Below are positions 55,752 to 64,000 of a DNA stretch of 64,000 bases, piece by piece (position 1 is the first letter of the stretch; the number at the start of each line of letters is the position of its first letter). This DNA is from CAISCU01 sp051861545 (GTDB lineage Bacteria > Bacteroidota > Bacteroidia > UKL13-3). A program made the translations under genes and the position numbers. The stretch spans positions 186,001 to 250,000 of the forward strand of contig JBIMKP010000001.1 of assembly GCA_051861545.1 (NCBI GenBank), in the 5' to 3' direction. The notes under the pieces were generated by a model, which saw only the letters and a list, made by a program, of their open reading frames with translations, had not been told where the DNA came from and made no database searches.

Positions 55752-56470
55752 TTCGCTTCAATGTCTTTAAGTTCTTCGTTAATAATAGCTTCGCTAGTTG
55801 TTACTATTCTAAATTCAACTCGTCTTGATTTGTCATTGTCAATTGGTTCTTTGCCTCCAAATGCAATTTTGAAATCTTTATCTACGGTTCGTCCGTATGA
55901 TAGACCATTGGCTGTCAGCCAATATTGTAACCTTTCTTTTTTAATTGTTTCAAGCTTTATAAAGCAATCTTGTTGTCTCAGAAACCTTAAAACATTTCTT
56001 GCTCTATTTTGTGATAATTCCATATTGTCAATGTAGGGGTCACTTGTTTTGTTAATGGGCTTCGTGTTAGTGTGTCCTTCGATACGGATTTCTGCAATTT
56101 TGTCTTTGTATTTATCTTGCAAAACAACTCTTAAATATTTGGGCAGAAACTCTTTTAAAATATTCTCGAATGGAAGAGCAACATCAGATTTTCCTTCATC
56201 AAACAAAACTTTTGGATTTGTAAATTTTATAGACAAATCGTTGTCAAGTTTTAAATTCCATTTTGCAAAATCGCTTTTAAAAGCTTCGTTTAATTCAATG
56301 TACAAAGTATCCTTTAATGCTTTATAATCTTTGAATTTTTGATCTTGTTCCTTTTGTCGTTTTTCCATTAATGCCATGTAAGAAATAGACATGAATAAAA
56401 AAATTACCATTAGAACCGTCATAAGGTCTGCTAAGGGTATCCAATGGCTTTCTTTTTTTGTTCCTGACAT
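55748..56470 (-). CDS. zorB: Zorya protein ZorB (MotB/OmpA-like stator partner)
   Basis: A 240-residue protein with one N-terminal membrane helix (about 16–36) preceded by WIPLADLMTVL. Asp15 there corresponds to the ion-carrying Asp of MotB-like proteins. Residues about 80–235 are an OmpA-like peptidoglycan-binding domain with IEGHTNTKPI, LSQNRARNVLRFL and DKSRRVEFRI. ZorB would anchor the ZorA–ZorB motor to the cell wall. It is the first gene of the operon, preceded by 181 bp up to the GH3-family gene. In the published prototypes zorA comes first, so the order here is reversed. Confidence 0.93.
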   Translation of the reverse strand: MSGTKKESHWIPLADLMTVLMVIFLFMSISYMALMEKRQKEQDQKFKDYKALKDTLYIELNEAFKSDFAKWNLKLDNDLSIKFTNPKVLFDEGKSDVALPFENILKEFLPKYLRVVLQDKYKDKIAEIRIEGHTNTKPINKTSDPYIDNMELSQNRARNVLRFLRQQDCFIKLETIKKERLQYWLTANGLSYGRTVDKDFKIAFGGKEPIDNDKSRRVEFRIVTTSEAIINEELKDIEAK

Positions 56471-56651
56471 TTATTTCTCTGTGTTAATTTAGAATTTTCG
56501 AGTAGGAAGTCGTGTGGTTTTGGCAAAAACGAATGTGCTGCAATGTGTTGGCTTTTTGTGATTCATTTTCAGTTTGTTCATTGTCTTTCGTTTCGGTCTA
56601 TCTTTAATGCTTAGTGCTAACTTGTAAATCACACATTCAAATTCAAACCCA

Positions 56652-58190
56652 TCAAGCATTCATCACCTGATTTTCAAATACCATTTTGTAAATTTCTTCT
56701 AAGAATCTTCTTTCATTACTTAATCTTGGAACTTTGTGCTGACCACCTAATTTTCCTGCTTTCTTTAACCAATTATGAAAACTTCCTTTTGGCAAATGAT
56801 GAATTTTTGGAGCCACCATTGCCATGTCTTTAAACCTCTTTGCTTCGTAATCAGAATTCAACAATTTAAGTTGTTTATCTAATTCCTCGGCAAAAACTCT
56901 AACATCATTTGGTTCCCTGTCGAATTCAATCAGCCATTCATGTCCACCTTTATTATTAGCAGTAAAATAAACTGGTGCAGCTGTATAATCAGTTAATAAA
57001 GCTCCTGTTAATTCACATGCAATACTGATTGCTTTATCCGCATTTTCAATCACCAATTCTTCACCAAATGCATTGATATAATGTTTGGTTCTACCTGTAA
57101 TTTTAAACCTAAATGGATTGGTAGATGTAAACCTAATGGTATCCCCAATAATATATCGCCATAAACCAGCATTGGTACTAATTACCAAGGCATAATTTTC
57201 ATTGATTTTAACTTCACTTAAACTTAATGTTTTAGGATGAGTTTTACCATACTCACTCATTGGCATAAATTCAAAATAAATGCCATAATCTAACATCAAC
57301 AACATATCATCAAAACCCATTCTATCTTGAATTCCCAGAAATCCTTCACTTGCATTATAGGTTTCTAGATAATTCATTTGGGAGCCTTTAATGAGCTCCT
57401 TAAATCTATCACGATAAGGGGTAAAACTCACTCCACCATGCACATAGACTTCTAAATTCGGCCAAATATCAAGCAAATTATTTTTGCCAGTTAGTTCAAA
57501 TAAACGTTCTATTAATACGATTGTCCAAGTTGGAACTCCAGAAATATTTGTTACATCTTCATTAACAGTAGCCTGTGCCATTCTTTCAATTTTCTCATCC
57601 CAATTGTCCATGATAGCAATACTCAAATCGGGTGTTCTAAGAAAATGGGCCCAGAAAGGCATATTTTGCATCATTACTGCACTCAAATCACCATAAAAAG
57701 TTTCAGCTCCGGCATTATGCGAATTAATTTGGTGACTTCCACCCATAACCAAACCTTTACCATTAAATAATAATGAATCAGGATTTTGGTTGAGGTACCA
57801 AAGCAAAACATCTTTACCACCTTGAATATGGCATTCCTCTAAGCTTTCATAGGTTACAGGAATAAATTTACTTTTTGCACTTGTAGTTCCACTAGATTTA
57901 GCAAACCAACTCACTTCACTTGGCCACAGAATATTCTGTTCACCTTGCATCATTCGCTGGATATAATGTTTAAAATCGTCGTAATTAGTAACGGGAACTC
58001 GCTCTTTAAAAGTTTCTAATGAGTGTATAGTTTTGAAATCGTACTTCCTACCAAACTCAGTAATTTGAGCAGTTCTGAGCAATTTCATTAATTGATCGTG
58101 TTGTACTCCAAACGGATTACTCAACATGGTTTCAATCGCAGGAATTCTGCGTTTCAGATACCAAGAAACCAAAGAGTTGATGATAGGCAT
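56652..58190 (-). CDS. GH3 auxin-responsive promoter family protein (acyl-adenylating fold)
   Basis: A 512-residue protein of the GH3 family, whose plant members conjugate amino acids to jasmonate or auxin through an acyl-adenylate. The ATP-binding signatures are visible: SSGTTSAKSKFIPVT near residue 105, YNASEGFLGIQ near 270 and the hinge/fold motif YRYIIGD-like LWRYIIGDTIRF near 345. Bacteroidota carry such genes with no known substrate. It lies directly upstream of the zorB leader on the same strand and marks one border of the putative islet. Confidence 0.9.
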   Translation of the reverse strand: MPIINSLVSWYLKRRIPAIETMLSNPFGVQHDQLMKLLRTAQITEFGRKYDFKTIHSLETFKERVPVTNYDDFKHYIQRMMQGEQNILWPSEVSWFAKSSGTTSAKSKFIPVTYESLEECHIQGGKDVLLWYLNQNPDSLLFNGKGLVMGGSHQINSHNAGAETFYGDLSAVMMQNMPFWAHFLRTPDLSIAIMDNWDEKIERMAQATVNEDVTNISGVPTWTIVLIERLFELTGKNNLLDIWPNLEVYVHGGVSFTPYRDRFKELIKGSQMNYLETYNASEGFLGIQDRMGFDDMLLMLDYGIYFEFMPMSEYGKTHPKTLSLSEVKINENYALVISTNAGLWRYIIGDTIRFTSTNPFRFKITGRTKHYINAFGEELVIENADKAISIACELTGALLTDYTAAPVYFTANNKGGHEWLIEFDREPNDVRVFAEELDKQLKLLNSDYEAKRFKDMAMVAPKIHHLPKGSFHNWLKKAGKLGGQHKVPRLSNERRFLEEIYKMVFENQVMNA

Positions 58191-58242
58191 AGTATCGCTA
58201 AAATGCTAAAAATTTTGTTAATTCCCAAATATCCCAAAACAA

Positions 58243-58266
58243 AAACAGGAGCCTTGGCTCCTGTTC
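58243..58266 (-). terminator. Terminator downstream of the 119-residue gene
   Basis: AACAGGAGC and GCTCCTGTT form a nine-base stem around a four-base loop (58244–58265). On the minus strand a T-rich run follows, so it ends transcripts from the gene at 58331–58690. Confidence 0.75.
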
Positions 58267-58330
58267 TCGCGTAATCAATCAAATTTTCACAAACAAAGTG
58301 AAGCTTTGAAGCTTAAAGTATGGCAATAAC

Positions 58331-58690
58331 CTAGTTATCGCTGACGTTTAAGTCGAAACTTAAGGTTGGCTCTTCTTTCTCTTTTACAGGTTCAGAAACC
58401 AACTCACTCAATCCAGGAGCATTGTCTTTAGGTTCAGCCTTTTTTGCAACTGATTTTGGTTTAACCAAATCACCTAATCCACTCACTTCCAATTTGTTTT
58501 CTCTAGCAAACATACCAAAAGCAATTGCTTGTTTAATACCGGCTAAAACCACTTCAACCTCAAATTCATCGTTCGACAAACCTCTAGGATTAATGGTTAC
58601 AGACAACCTGGTATCTAAACAATAATCAATTAAAGTTTGGATATTTTTCCTACGCGTAATTACAACTGCATTTTCATCTGACATGGCCAT
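58331..58690 (-). CDS. Small protein of unknown function
   Basis: A 119-residue protein beginning MAMSDENAVVITRRKNIQ. The first about 75 residues look folded and basic-hydrophobic; the last 45 are Lys/Glu/Pro-rich and likely disordered. I recognise no domain. The ATG at 58690 is chosen over a TTG at 58702. It is followed by its own terminator and sits alone between the GH3 gene and the secreted protein gene, so it is probably monocistronic. Confidence 0.75.
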   Translation of the reverse strand: MAMSDENAVVITRRKNIQTLIDYCLDTRLSVTINPRGLSNDEFEVEVVLAGIKQAIAFGMFARENKLEVSGLGDLVKPKSVAKKAEPKDNAPGLSELVSEPVKEKEEPTLSFDLNVSDN

Positions 58691-58838
58691 ATTCGTTTTC
58701 AATTTGGTTTGTAAAAATACAAATACCTGAAAGAATATTAAGTTAAGCTATCCTGAAATTTTGTCAAAATGAATGATTCATTTCATGGTCAGGCAGATAC
58801 GTTACGAACACTAAATTTCGTCATGAATTATGACAGAA

Positions 58839-61559
58839 TTACCTGAGTATGGTAAAATTACCTTTTCTATTGCCCGAATCGCCGTTGTATCCTGAGTAAC
58901 TTAGTATATAAAAGAATACATCTGTTGCAACGAGGGAACCATCAATTTTTCCGTCCCAAAATTCTAATTTGTTATCGGTTTCGAAAACTTTGCCTCCCCA
59001 ACGGTTATAAATTTCAATGTGAAAATCTTTCACAAAAACCGGAACCCATTGAAAAAGATCGTTTAAACCATCACCATTTGCTGTAAATGCATTGGGAACA
59101 TAAACTGTTGGAGCTTGAATTAATTCAATTGTATTCGATTTGCTCAAATAGGGCGATGTGCCTTCAATTAAATTCTCTGTGGCTAAAATGGTATAATTAA
59201 AAAGTCCTTCGTTAAGGTTTAATTTACTATCTAAATAACTGAGCTTCAAGGAATCTAACCTAGAAATAGATTGTTCAGGTAAACTTGGGTCAGACCTTAA
59301 AACATCATAAGAAATTGGCGCTGTTTGCCAACCTATATAATTACTCCAGTTCAAATTACTTTGAAAACTTTTTGATTCACCTGCTAATAAAATAGTACAA
59401 GCTGGTCGTCCCATGCTTCCAACATTATCACAAGTATCTTGCATTACAAGATGATAACAATAAGAAAAACGCTGAACATCAACATCCTCATCAACAAAAG
59501 CAGTATCAAATTTTTCCTCAAATACCTTCAATAAACTATAATTACCACCTTTAATGGTTTTGTATAAATAGTATTTTGCAAAATCCAATTCTGGCGTTGG
59601 ATTCCAATTTAATTGAATGGATTTGTTGTTTTCTACACTTGCAAAATTTATTAATTGAACATCTGGCATGTATTTCAGTTGTTCAAAAGTTCCAAGTGTG
59701 TCTGATGATAAACCCATTCTTCTGCATTGGTTTAAACCAACCATAAAATACCTGTAATTTATATTTGCATATTCTGGCGTGTTTTTATCAAGAAAAAACC
59801 TTCTGTTTTTATCAGAAATTGAATCAACTACAAATAAACTACCATTGCCAGTAAACCTATATAAATAATATGTTAGGAAGTTTGCATCTGATCTTGAACT
59901 TGAATCGCCCCAATAAACAGCTGTTTCTGCATTATTAAACAAGGTCATACATAACATATCTGTTGAAGGAACCAAAGGCATTGGGTCAATTTTCACCCAA
60001 AAAGTATCATAAGAAATTTTACTCTCTGGACAAAGTCTATCACTTACTTCAACATAAACCGGAAAGGGAGATTTAATAGTTTCATGTTCGCATAAAGATT
60101 GAAAGCAAAAATTAGTTGATGCTTCCTTAAAACCTGTGCTTAAAGTATCAAAGACTGGTTTTCCTGAAAATGCTTGAGACATAATTGGAGAACTAACTTT
60201 AAGATAAACAGAATCTCGAGGATCAGTTCCTTTAATTTTTAAACAAAACTGATTTGGAACTTGCACAGTTACAGTATCACTCAGTAAAACAGAATTATCA
60301 ATATTAGTAATTGAAATAGCAGGTGGACTACTTTCAACAATTCTAATCCAAAAAGAAGCTTCAGATTCCTTGTTTATTGGACAAGCATTGTCAATAGCAT
60401 TGATATAAACAGGAAACGGAGATTTCATTCTTAAATGTTCGCATGCACTTTGAATACAAAAATTAGTTTCTCCAACTCTTAATCCACTTGTTAATGTATC
60501 AAAAACTGGAAGGTTTGTAAACAATGAATCCATCATTGGAGTTTGAATTCTTAAATAAACGGAGTCATTTTCTAAATCTAAACCCCGAATTTTCAAACAA
60601 ACCCTATCGGGCACAACAATATCAATTGTATCGGTTGTGATAATCGTATTATCAATGCTAACAACACTAGATAAAGGAGGATTATTAGGACAAGTAGTAA
60701 CAGTAAATTGTAATTCCAGCCGCACCTCTCCTATCTTCACTCCAAACCTAAATTCCTCAACCAAAATACTTGCAACATAAATTCCAGCTGCATTAGGAAT
60801 ACAAGATAACTCTCCTGTTTTTGAGTTAATTTTCAGAGGTAAACTGCCATTAATAGCGTTTAAATTTGTATAACCTGGAGCCCAAATAATATCGGAATAT
60901 GGACCAGATTGAGGATTATTGGTTTGAGGATTATTTCTATCTAAATTTCCATTTAGTGGATTAATCAATGAAAACTTCAACTCATCTCCATCTGGATCAG
61001 TAAATTCCATATTATACTTAAACAAGTTATTGACACACATTAATGTCCTTGGATTATTGGTATAATAAGGAGTATTGTTTTTAACGAATCTTGGAGGAGG
61101 AATTTCTGCATATAAAACCATTGCAGCATCACCAGGTCTTTGAATATTATTGATGATTCCATTTCTGCAACATCTTTCCCAAGCTAAATAGTAACCACCT
61201 GTGCTGCCATACTGAGCATCAGGCAAATTAATAATTGCAGTTAGGGTTCCGATATGCGAACAGCCTGTATTTATAGTAGGACAATTAAACCCTGTGAAAA
61301 CCAAGGTATCATCTTCTATAAAACTAAGAGAAATATTTTGTTTTTTCAGATTAGAACCCTTTTCAAATATCCCCACAGTGGTAGGAATATCAAAATAAGC
61401 CCCAGGATTTCCATTTTCACAATCTCTAATTACACGAATAGAAAGTCTATATGAGGAACCAGATAACCATTCGAGACGGAAACTACCTCCTACTAAGTGA
61501 GTTGCATCACCCCAGAAGGGTATTGCCAATAGAAATAATATAGTTAATAATTGCCTCAA
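58839..61559 (-). CDS. Secreted protein with gliding-motility C-terminal (type B sorting) domain
   Basis: A 906-residue exported protein. The signal peptide (about residues 1–19) is followed by THLVGGSFRLEWLSG, a start typical of this Bacteroidota group. Two tandem copies of a 118-residue module occur at about 298–415 and 416–525, each with FDTL, NFC(I/F)QS, CEH and KSPFPVY. FN3-like segments come next. The last 85 residues are the type B sorting domain: VYVPNAFTANGDGLNDLFQW, then IYNRWGGKVFET and GNFTILR. Such proteins leave the cell by the type IX secretion system. The start is a TTG at 61559 preceded by a TAA stop in frame. A TATGTTTG −7-like box sits 5 bases upstream. Confidence 0.9.
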   Translation of the reverse strand: MRQLLTILFLLAIPFWGDATHLVGGSFRLEWLSGSSYRLSIRVIRDCENGNPGAYFDIPTTVGIFEKGSNLKKQNISLSFIEDDTLVFTGFNCPTINTGCSHIGTLTAIINLPDAQYGSTGGYYLAWERCCRNGIINNIQRPGDAAMVLYAEIPPPRFVKNNTPYYTNNPRTLMCVNNLFKYNMEFTDPDGDELKFSLINPLNGNLDRNNPQTNNPQSGPYSDIIWAPGYTNLNAINGSLPLKINSKTGELSCIPNAAGIYVASILVEEFRFGVKIGEVRLELQFTVTTCPNNPPLSSVVSIDNTIITTDTIDIVVPDRVCLKIRGLDLENDSVYLRIQTPMMDSLFTNLPVFDTLTSGLRVGETNFCIQSACEHLRMKSPFPVYINAIDNACPINKESEASFWIRIVESSPPAISITNIDNSVLLSDTVTVQVPNQFCLKIKGTDPRDSVYLKVSSPIMSQAFSGKPVFDTLSTGFKEASTNFCFQSLCEHETIKSPFPVYVEVSDRLCPESKISYDTFWVKIDPMPLVPSTDMLCMTLFNNAETAVYWGDSSSRSDANFLTYYLYRFTGNGSLFVVDSISDKNRRFFLDKNTPEYANINYRYFMVGLNQCRRMGLSSDTLGTFEQLKYMPDVQLINFASVENNKSIQLNWNPTPELDFAKYYLYKTIKGGNYSLLKVFEEKFDTAFVDEDVDVQRFSYCYHLVMQDTCDNVGSMGRPACTILLAGESKSFQSNLNWSNYIGWQTAPISYDVLRSDPSLPEQSISRLDSLKLSYLDSKLNLNEGLFNYTILATENLIEGTSPYLSKSNTIELIQAPTVYVPNAFTANGDGLNDLFQWVPVFVKDFHIEIYNRWGGKVFETDNKLEFWDGKIDGSLVATDVFFYILSYSGYNGDSGNRKGNFTILR

Positions 61560-61645
61560 TTAATCAAACATAACAAAAAATATGGGAAATTGATTTCAGA
61601 TATTCAGTTAGACCAAATTTTTACTCATTTGGTTCAGGTCAATCT

Positions 61646-61653
61646 TATCTTTG
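61646..61653 (+). promoter_or_regulatory. Candidate −7 box of the thioesterase gene
   Basis: TATCTTTG matches TAnnTTTG exactly and ends five bases before the ATG at 61659. It supports this start rather than the longer frame. A TTTG at 61628 is closer than the usual −33 spacing, so the promoter is incomplete. Confidence 0.4.
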
Positions 61654-61658
61654 CAAGA

Positions 61659-62072
61659 ATGGAACTCATTAAAACAAAATTTGAAACTTCTTTACAGGTA
61701 AGACCTGATGATATTGATATGAATCAGCATGTTCATAGCAGTAGATATATTGATTATGTATTGGCAGCTCGTTTCGACCAAATGGAAAGGTGTTATAAAA
61801 TGCCTATGCAAGAATTCATTAAACATGGATTTGGTTGGGTAATTAGAAATACCTTCATGGAATTCAAACGTCCATTACTTTTAGGAGAACACATGAAAAT
61901 CATTACATGGATTGATGAAATGCAAAAAGATGGTGTTAAAGTGAATTTCGAGATTCAAAAAGACAATGGAAAACAATCGTGCACAGGTTATTTTAATTAT
62001 ACAATGGTTAGTTTAGAAAGCGGAAGAGCAGCAATAATCCCCGACTGGATTAAAGAAAGATATTCGATTTAA
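61659..62072 (+). CDS. Acyl-CoA thioesterase (hotdog fold)
   Basis: A 137-residue 4-hydroxybenzoyl-CoA thioesterase-like protein. It opens MELIKTKFETSLQVRPDDID and continues with MNQHVHSSRYIDYV, the active-site region of hotdog acyl-CoA and acyl-ACP thioesterases (the Asp/Asn–His pair). The substrate is unknown. I start at the ATG at 61659; the frame is open further upstream to 61551, but that would overlap the divergent secreted protein gene and has no family support. It faces away from that gene. Confidence 0.88.
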   Translation: MELIKTKFETSLQVRPDDIDMNQHVHSSRYIDYVLAARFDQMERCYKMPMQEFIKHGFGWVIRNTFMEFKRPLLLGEHMKIITWIDEMQKDGVKVNFEIQKDNGKQSCTGYFNYTMVSLESGRAAIIPDWIKERYSI

Positions 62073-62119
62073 TACCATAAAACTTTAGAATCCGTTTTTC
62101 AGTACTTATACTTGCAAAC

Positions 62120-63538
62120 TTGAAAACCATTAAAAAAAATTCCGTATTTCTTATTTTAATCCTTTTTACAGGCTTATTTGCTTGTAAGAAGAATGATGTA
62201 TTTACCTCCAACGCGGTCAACTTAAAATTCTCAACTGATACAGTTTTCTTTGATACCATTTTTAGCAGATTAGGTCAAAATCCGCAATTACCGCGAAGTG
62301 TTACTTTACAAGTACGCGTAAGTAATCCAGATGCGAATGCAGTAAAAACCAATATTAGTTTAGCAGGAAATATTTATGGTTTGTTTAAACTGAATGTAGA
62401 TGGACGCTCAGGAACCTCATTCAAAGACATTGAAATTCTTGGAAACGATTCAATTTATATATTTGTTCAAGCTTATATTAACCAAGTAAATAGCAATACA
62501 CCTTTTATAGTAGCAGACCAGATTATTTTTGAAACAAATGGTAGTAAACAGGATGTAGATTTAATTGCTTGGGCACAGGATGCCAATTATATTCAAAATG
62601 AAATCCTTGAGTGCACTTCCAACAATATGTTTTGGACCAGTCAAAAACCATATGTAATATACGATTCAATATTGGTTCCAAAAGGCTGCACTTTAACTAT
62701 TGATGCAGGAACTCAGGTTTATAATTACAACAATTCGAGTTTCTTAGTTGCAGGAACATTAATTGTAAATGGAACTACAGATAATCCTGTCGTATTTCAA
62801 GGAAGTAGGTTAGATGATGATTACAAAGAACTACCAGGTCAATGGGCTGGAATTCGTTTCTTAAAAGGAAGCATCAATAACAGAATTTCAGGGGCTATAA
62901 TAAAGAATGGATATATTGGAATAGAAGTAGATTCATTACCCGAAAATAACAATCCTGGTTTAGTATTAGAACAAAGCATCATTAAAAATATGAGTGCTGT
63001 AGGTTTGTTGAATTATTCAGCCAATATTAAAGCTGAAAACAATTTGGTTTACAATTGCGGACTCTTCTCATTTATTGGTGAATTAGGTGGAACCTACGTA
63101 TTGAACCACAATACCTTTTATATGGGTAATACTGGAACTGCTAGAAAAGATCCTGGATTCTATTTAAGCAACGCTCCATCAAGAGCTGCAAATGGTAATA
63201 TTCAGTTTAAAATTCCATTGAACTTTTCTTTGAAAAATAATATCATCATTGGAAGTTTAGATGATGAAATTTTGTTTAATAATGATGCTGATGGATTGCC
63301 ATTTGGAACCAAAGAATTCCAAAACAACCTTATTAAAACGCTTAATGGAAACCTATCTGTAGGAAACAATATTTTAAACACAGACCCAGGATTCAAAGAC
63401 CTATTCAACCAAGACTTCGACCTAAAAGCGGGAAGCAGATGCAAAGGAGCTGGAACTCCCGCTGGAACAGAAAGAGACCTCAAAAACCGCTTAAGAAATT
63501 TAGGCGCGCCTAGTATTGGTGCTTATGAGGGTGATTAG
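62120..63538 (+). CDS. Right-handed beta-helix lipoprotein
   Basis: A 472-residue lipoprotein (lipobox LFAC, Cys22). The N-terminal third is beta-rich. From about residue 190 it has parallel beta-helix character: GCTLTIDAGTQVYNY, ASFLVAGTLIVNG-like repeats (here SFLVAGTLIVNGTT), ISGAIIKNGYIGIEV, and a tail GAPSIGAYEG typical of choice-of-anchor Q and pectate-lyase-like beta-helix proteins. It may bind or cleave a polysaccharide, but no catalytic residues stand out. The start is a TTG at 62120 that gives the correct signal peptide. Confidence 0.85.
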   Translation: MKTIKKNSVFLILILFTGLFACKKNDVFTSNAVNLKFSTDTVFFDTIFSRLGQNPQLPRSVTLQVRVSNPDANAVKTNISLAGNIYGLFKLNVDGRSGTSFKDIEILGNDSIYIFVQAYINQVNSNTPFIVADQIIFETNGSKQDVDLIAWAQDANYIQNEILECTSNNMFWTSQKPYVIYDSILVPKGCTLTIDAGTQVYNYNNSSFLVAGTLIVNGTTDNPVVFQGSRLDDDYKELPGQWAGIRFLKGSINNRISGAIIKNGYIGIEVDSLPENNNPGLVLEQSIIKNMSAVGLLNYSANIKAENNLVYNCGLFSFIGELGGTYVLNHNTFYMGNTGTARKDPGFYLSNAPSRAANGNIQFKIPLNFSLKNNIIIGSLDDEILFNNDADGLPFGTKEFQNNLIKTLNGNLSVGNNILNTDPGFKDLFNQDFDLKAGSRCKGAGTPAGTERDLKNRLRNLGAPSIGAYEGD

Positions 63539-63539
63539 A

Positions 63540-63603
63540 AAAGCCCTAGCTTAAGTATAATTAAATTCATAACTAACCTTAACCAAACCTTAAGGGGCTT
63601 TTA
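63540..63603 (+). terminator. Possible terminator after the beta-helix lipoprotein gene
   Basis: AAAGCCC with CTTAAG on the left and CTTAAGGGGCTTTT on the right can form an interrupted stem with a large loop, ending in four Ts. It is weaker than the other terminators in the window. Confidence 0.35.
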
Positions 63604-63633
63604 AATCTCAATGATTTTTTTTAAATTAGGGGT

Positions 63634-64000
63634 GTGAAAAAGCAACAAGAAATACAATTAGATTTCATAATTGATAAGTTGACAAACTCTATCCAAAATA
63701 CTATTTCTGGAGATAGTTTCCCAACAGAAGTATCAAGATTTACAATAAAAGACAGCAAACAAACAACTAAAAAAAATAAATGGAATTTTAATTGGAAAGC
63801 TGAGCTTGATAATGATATAAATGAAGTTTACAAACTTACAATCATTGGTAATCCGGACATCATACAAGGAGTTTTAAGTATTCGAAAAGAAGACGACCAC
63901 ATTTTCATGAATTTACTAGAAAACGCACCTTTCAATATAGGCAGTCAAAAGCTTTATGAGGGAGTAGCTGGAAACCTTGTTGCTTTTGCATGTAAGCTTT
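63634..64000 (+). CDS. Protein of unknown function, cut by the right edge
   Basis: The frame opens with a GTG at 63634 (KKQQEIQLDFIIDKLTNSI) and stays open to the window edge, giving 122 residues. The sequence is acidic-hydrophilic with ENAPFNIG and YEGVAGNLVAFACKL near the edge. It resembles short uncharacterised Bacteroidota proteins that look like degenerate GNAT-fold acyltransferases, but that is from memory and weak. Nothing else can be said without the rest of the gene. Confidence 0.7.
   Translation, partial: MKKQQEIQLDFIIDKLTNSIQNTISGDSFPTEVSRFTIKDSKQTTKKNKWNFNWKAELDNDINEVYKLTIIGNPDIIQGVLSIRKEDDHIFMNLLENAPFNIGSQKLYEGVAGNLVAFACKL

Noticed and set aside
55024..56327. Plus-strand frames opposite zorA and zorB
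   Set aside because: They are antisense shadows; the minus-strand genes have clear membrane and OmpA motifs.
1..64000. tRNA, rRNA, CRISPR arrays, insertion sequences and riboswitches
   Set aside because: I looked on both strands for the usual conserved cores, spaced repeats and transposase motifs and saw none that I could support.

Overview
The window is AT-rich DNA from a member of the Bacteroidota. The taxonomic evidence is the short primary sigma factor (about 290 residues), the gene order holB–PSP1/RicT–gldH, a gliding-motility type C-terminal sorting domain on a secreted protein, a candidate promoter of the TTTG/TAnnTTTG kind, and the near absence of Shine-Dalgarno sequences. I cannot name a genus. 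No rRNA, tRNA, CRISPR array or transposase gene was seen.

Layout. (1) Bases 1–14391, minus strand: the first 4,797 codons of one giant secreted protein made of LamG-like and fibronectin-III-like modules; its end lies outside the window. (2) 14624–17299: a response regulator and a TPR sensor histidine kinase, on the same strand and just upstream of the giant gene. (3) 17497–20320, plus strand: tatC, rpiB, meaB and an FMN reductase. (4) 20324–25336, mostly minus: gldH, a PSP1/RicT-like protein with an Asn/Pro-rich tail, holB, a tiny zinc-ribbon-like gene, and comM. (5) 25424–31797, plus: an MsbA-like ABC exporter, a family 9 glycosyltransferase gene broken by one in-frame stop, feoA, feoB and rpoD. 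(6) 31829–36054: a nucleotidyltransferase with a 49-residue partner, a nucleoside-recognition membrane protein, an LD-carboxypeptidase and a mannose-1-phosphate guanylyltransferase. (7) 36258–49202: recQ, kup, a methyltransferase, a YfhO-like membrane protein, a GH53 galactanase with an SMR transporter, and an nrnA–FKBP–FKBP operon. (8) 49491–56470, minus: a complete four-gene Zorya type I anti-phage system in the order zorB–zorA–zorC–zorD. (9) 56652–64000: a GH3-family protein, a small conserved-looking protein, a secreted protein with a type B sorting domain, an acyl-CoA thioesterase, a beta-helix lipoprotein and a gene cut by the right edge.

The strongest accessory element is the Zorya operon. 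ZorA and ZorB would form a MotAB-like ion-driven motor anchored to peptidoglycan, ZorC carries an EH-signature-like domain, and ZorD joins a SNF2 ATPase to an Mrr-like nuclease. The four genes abut or overlap and sit between housekeeping genes like an inserted defence islet. The giant LamG protein with its adjacent two-component pair, the nonsense-interrupted glycosyltransferase and the 49-residue/nucleotidyltransferase pair are the other points that deserve attention.

No gene-free stretch exceeds 300 bases. The longest are 49203–49490 (a terminator, a small palindrome and otherwise nothing recognised), 38478–38714 (a terminator and the kup promoter), 44166–44401 (a terminator) and 14392–14623 (the leader of the giant gene, nothing certain).
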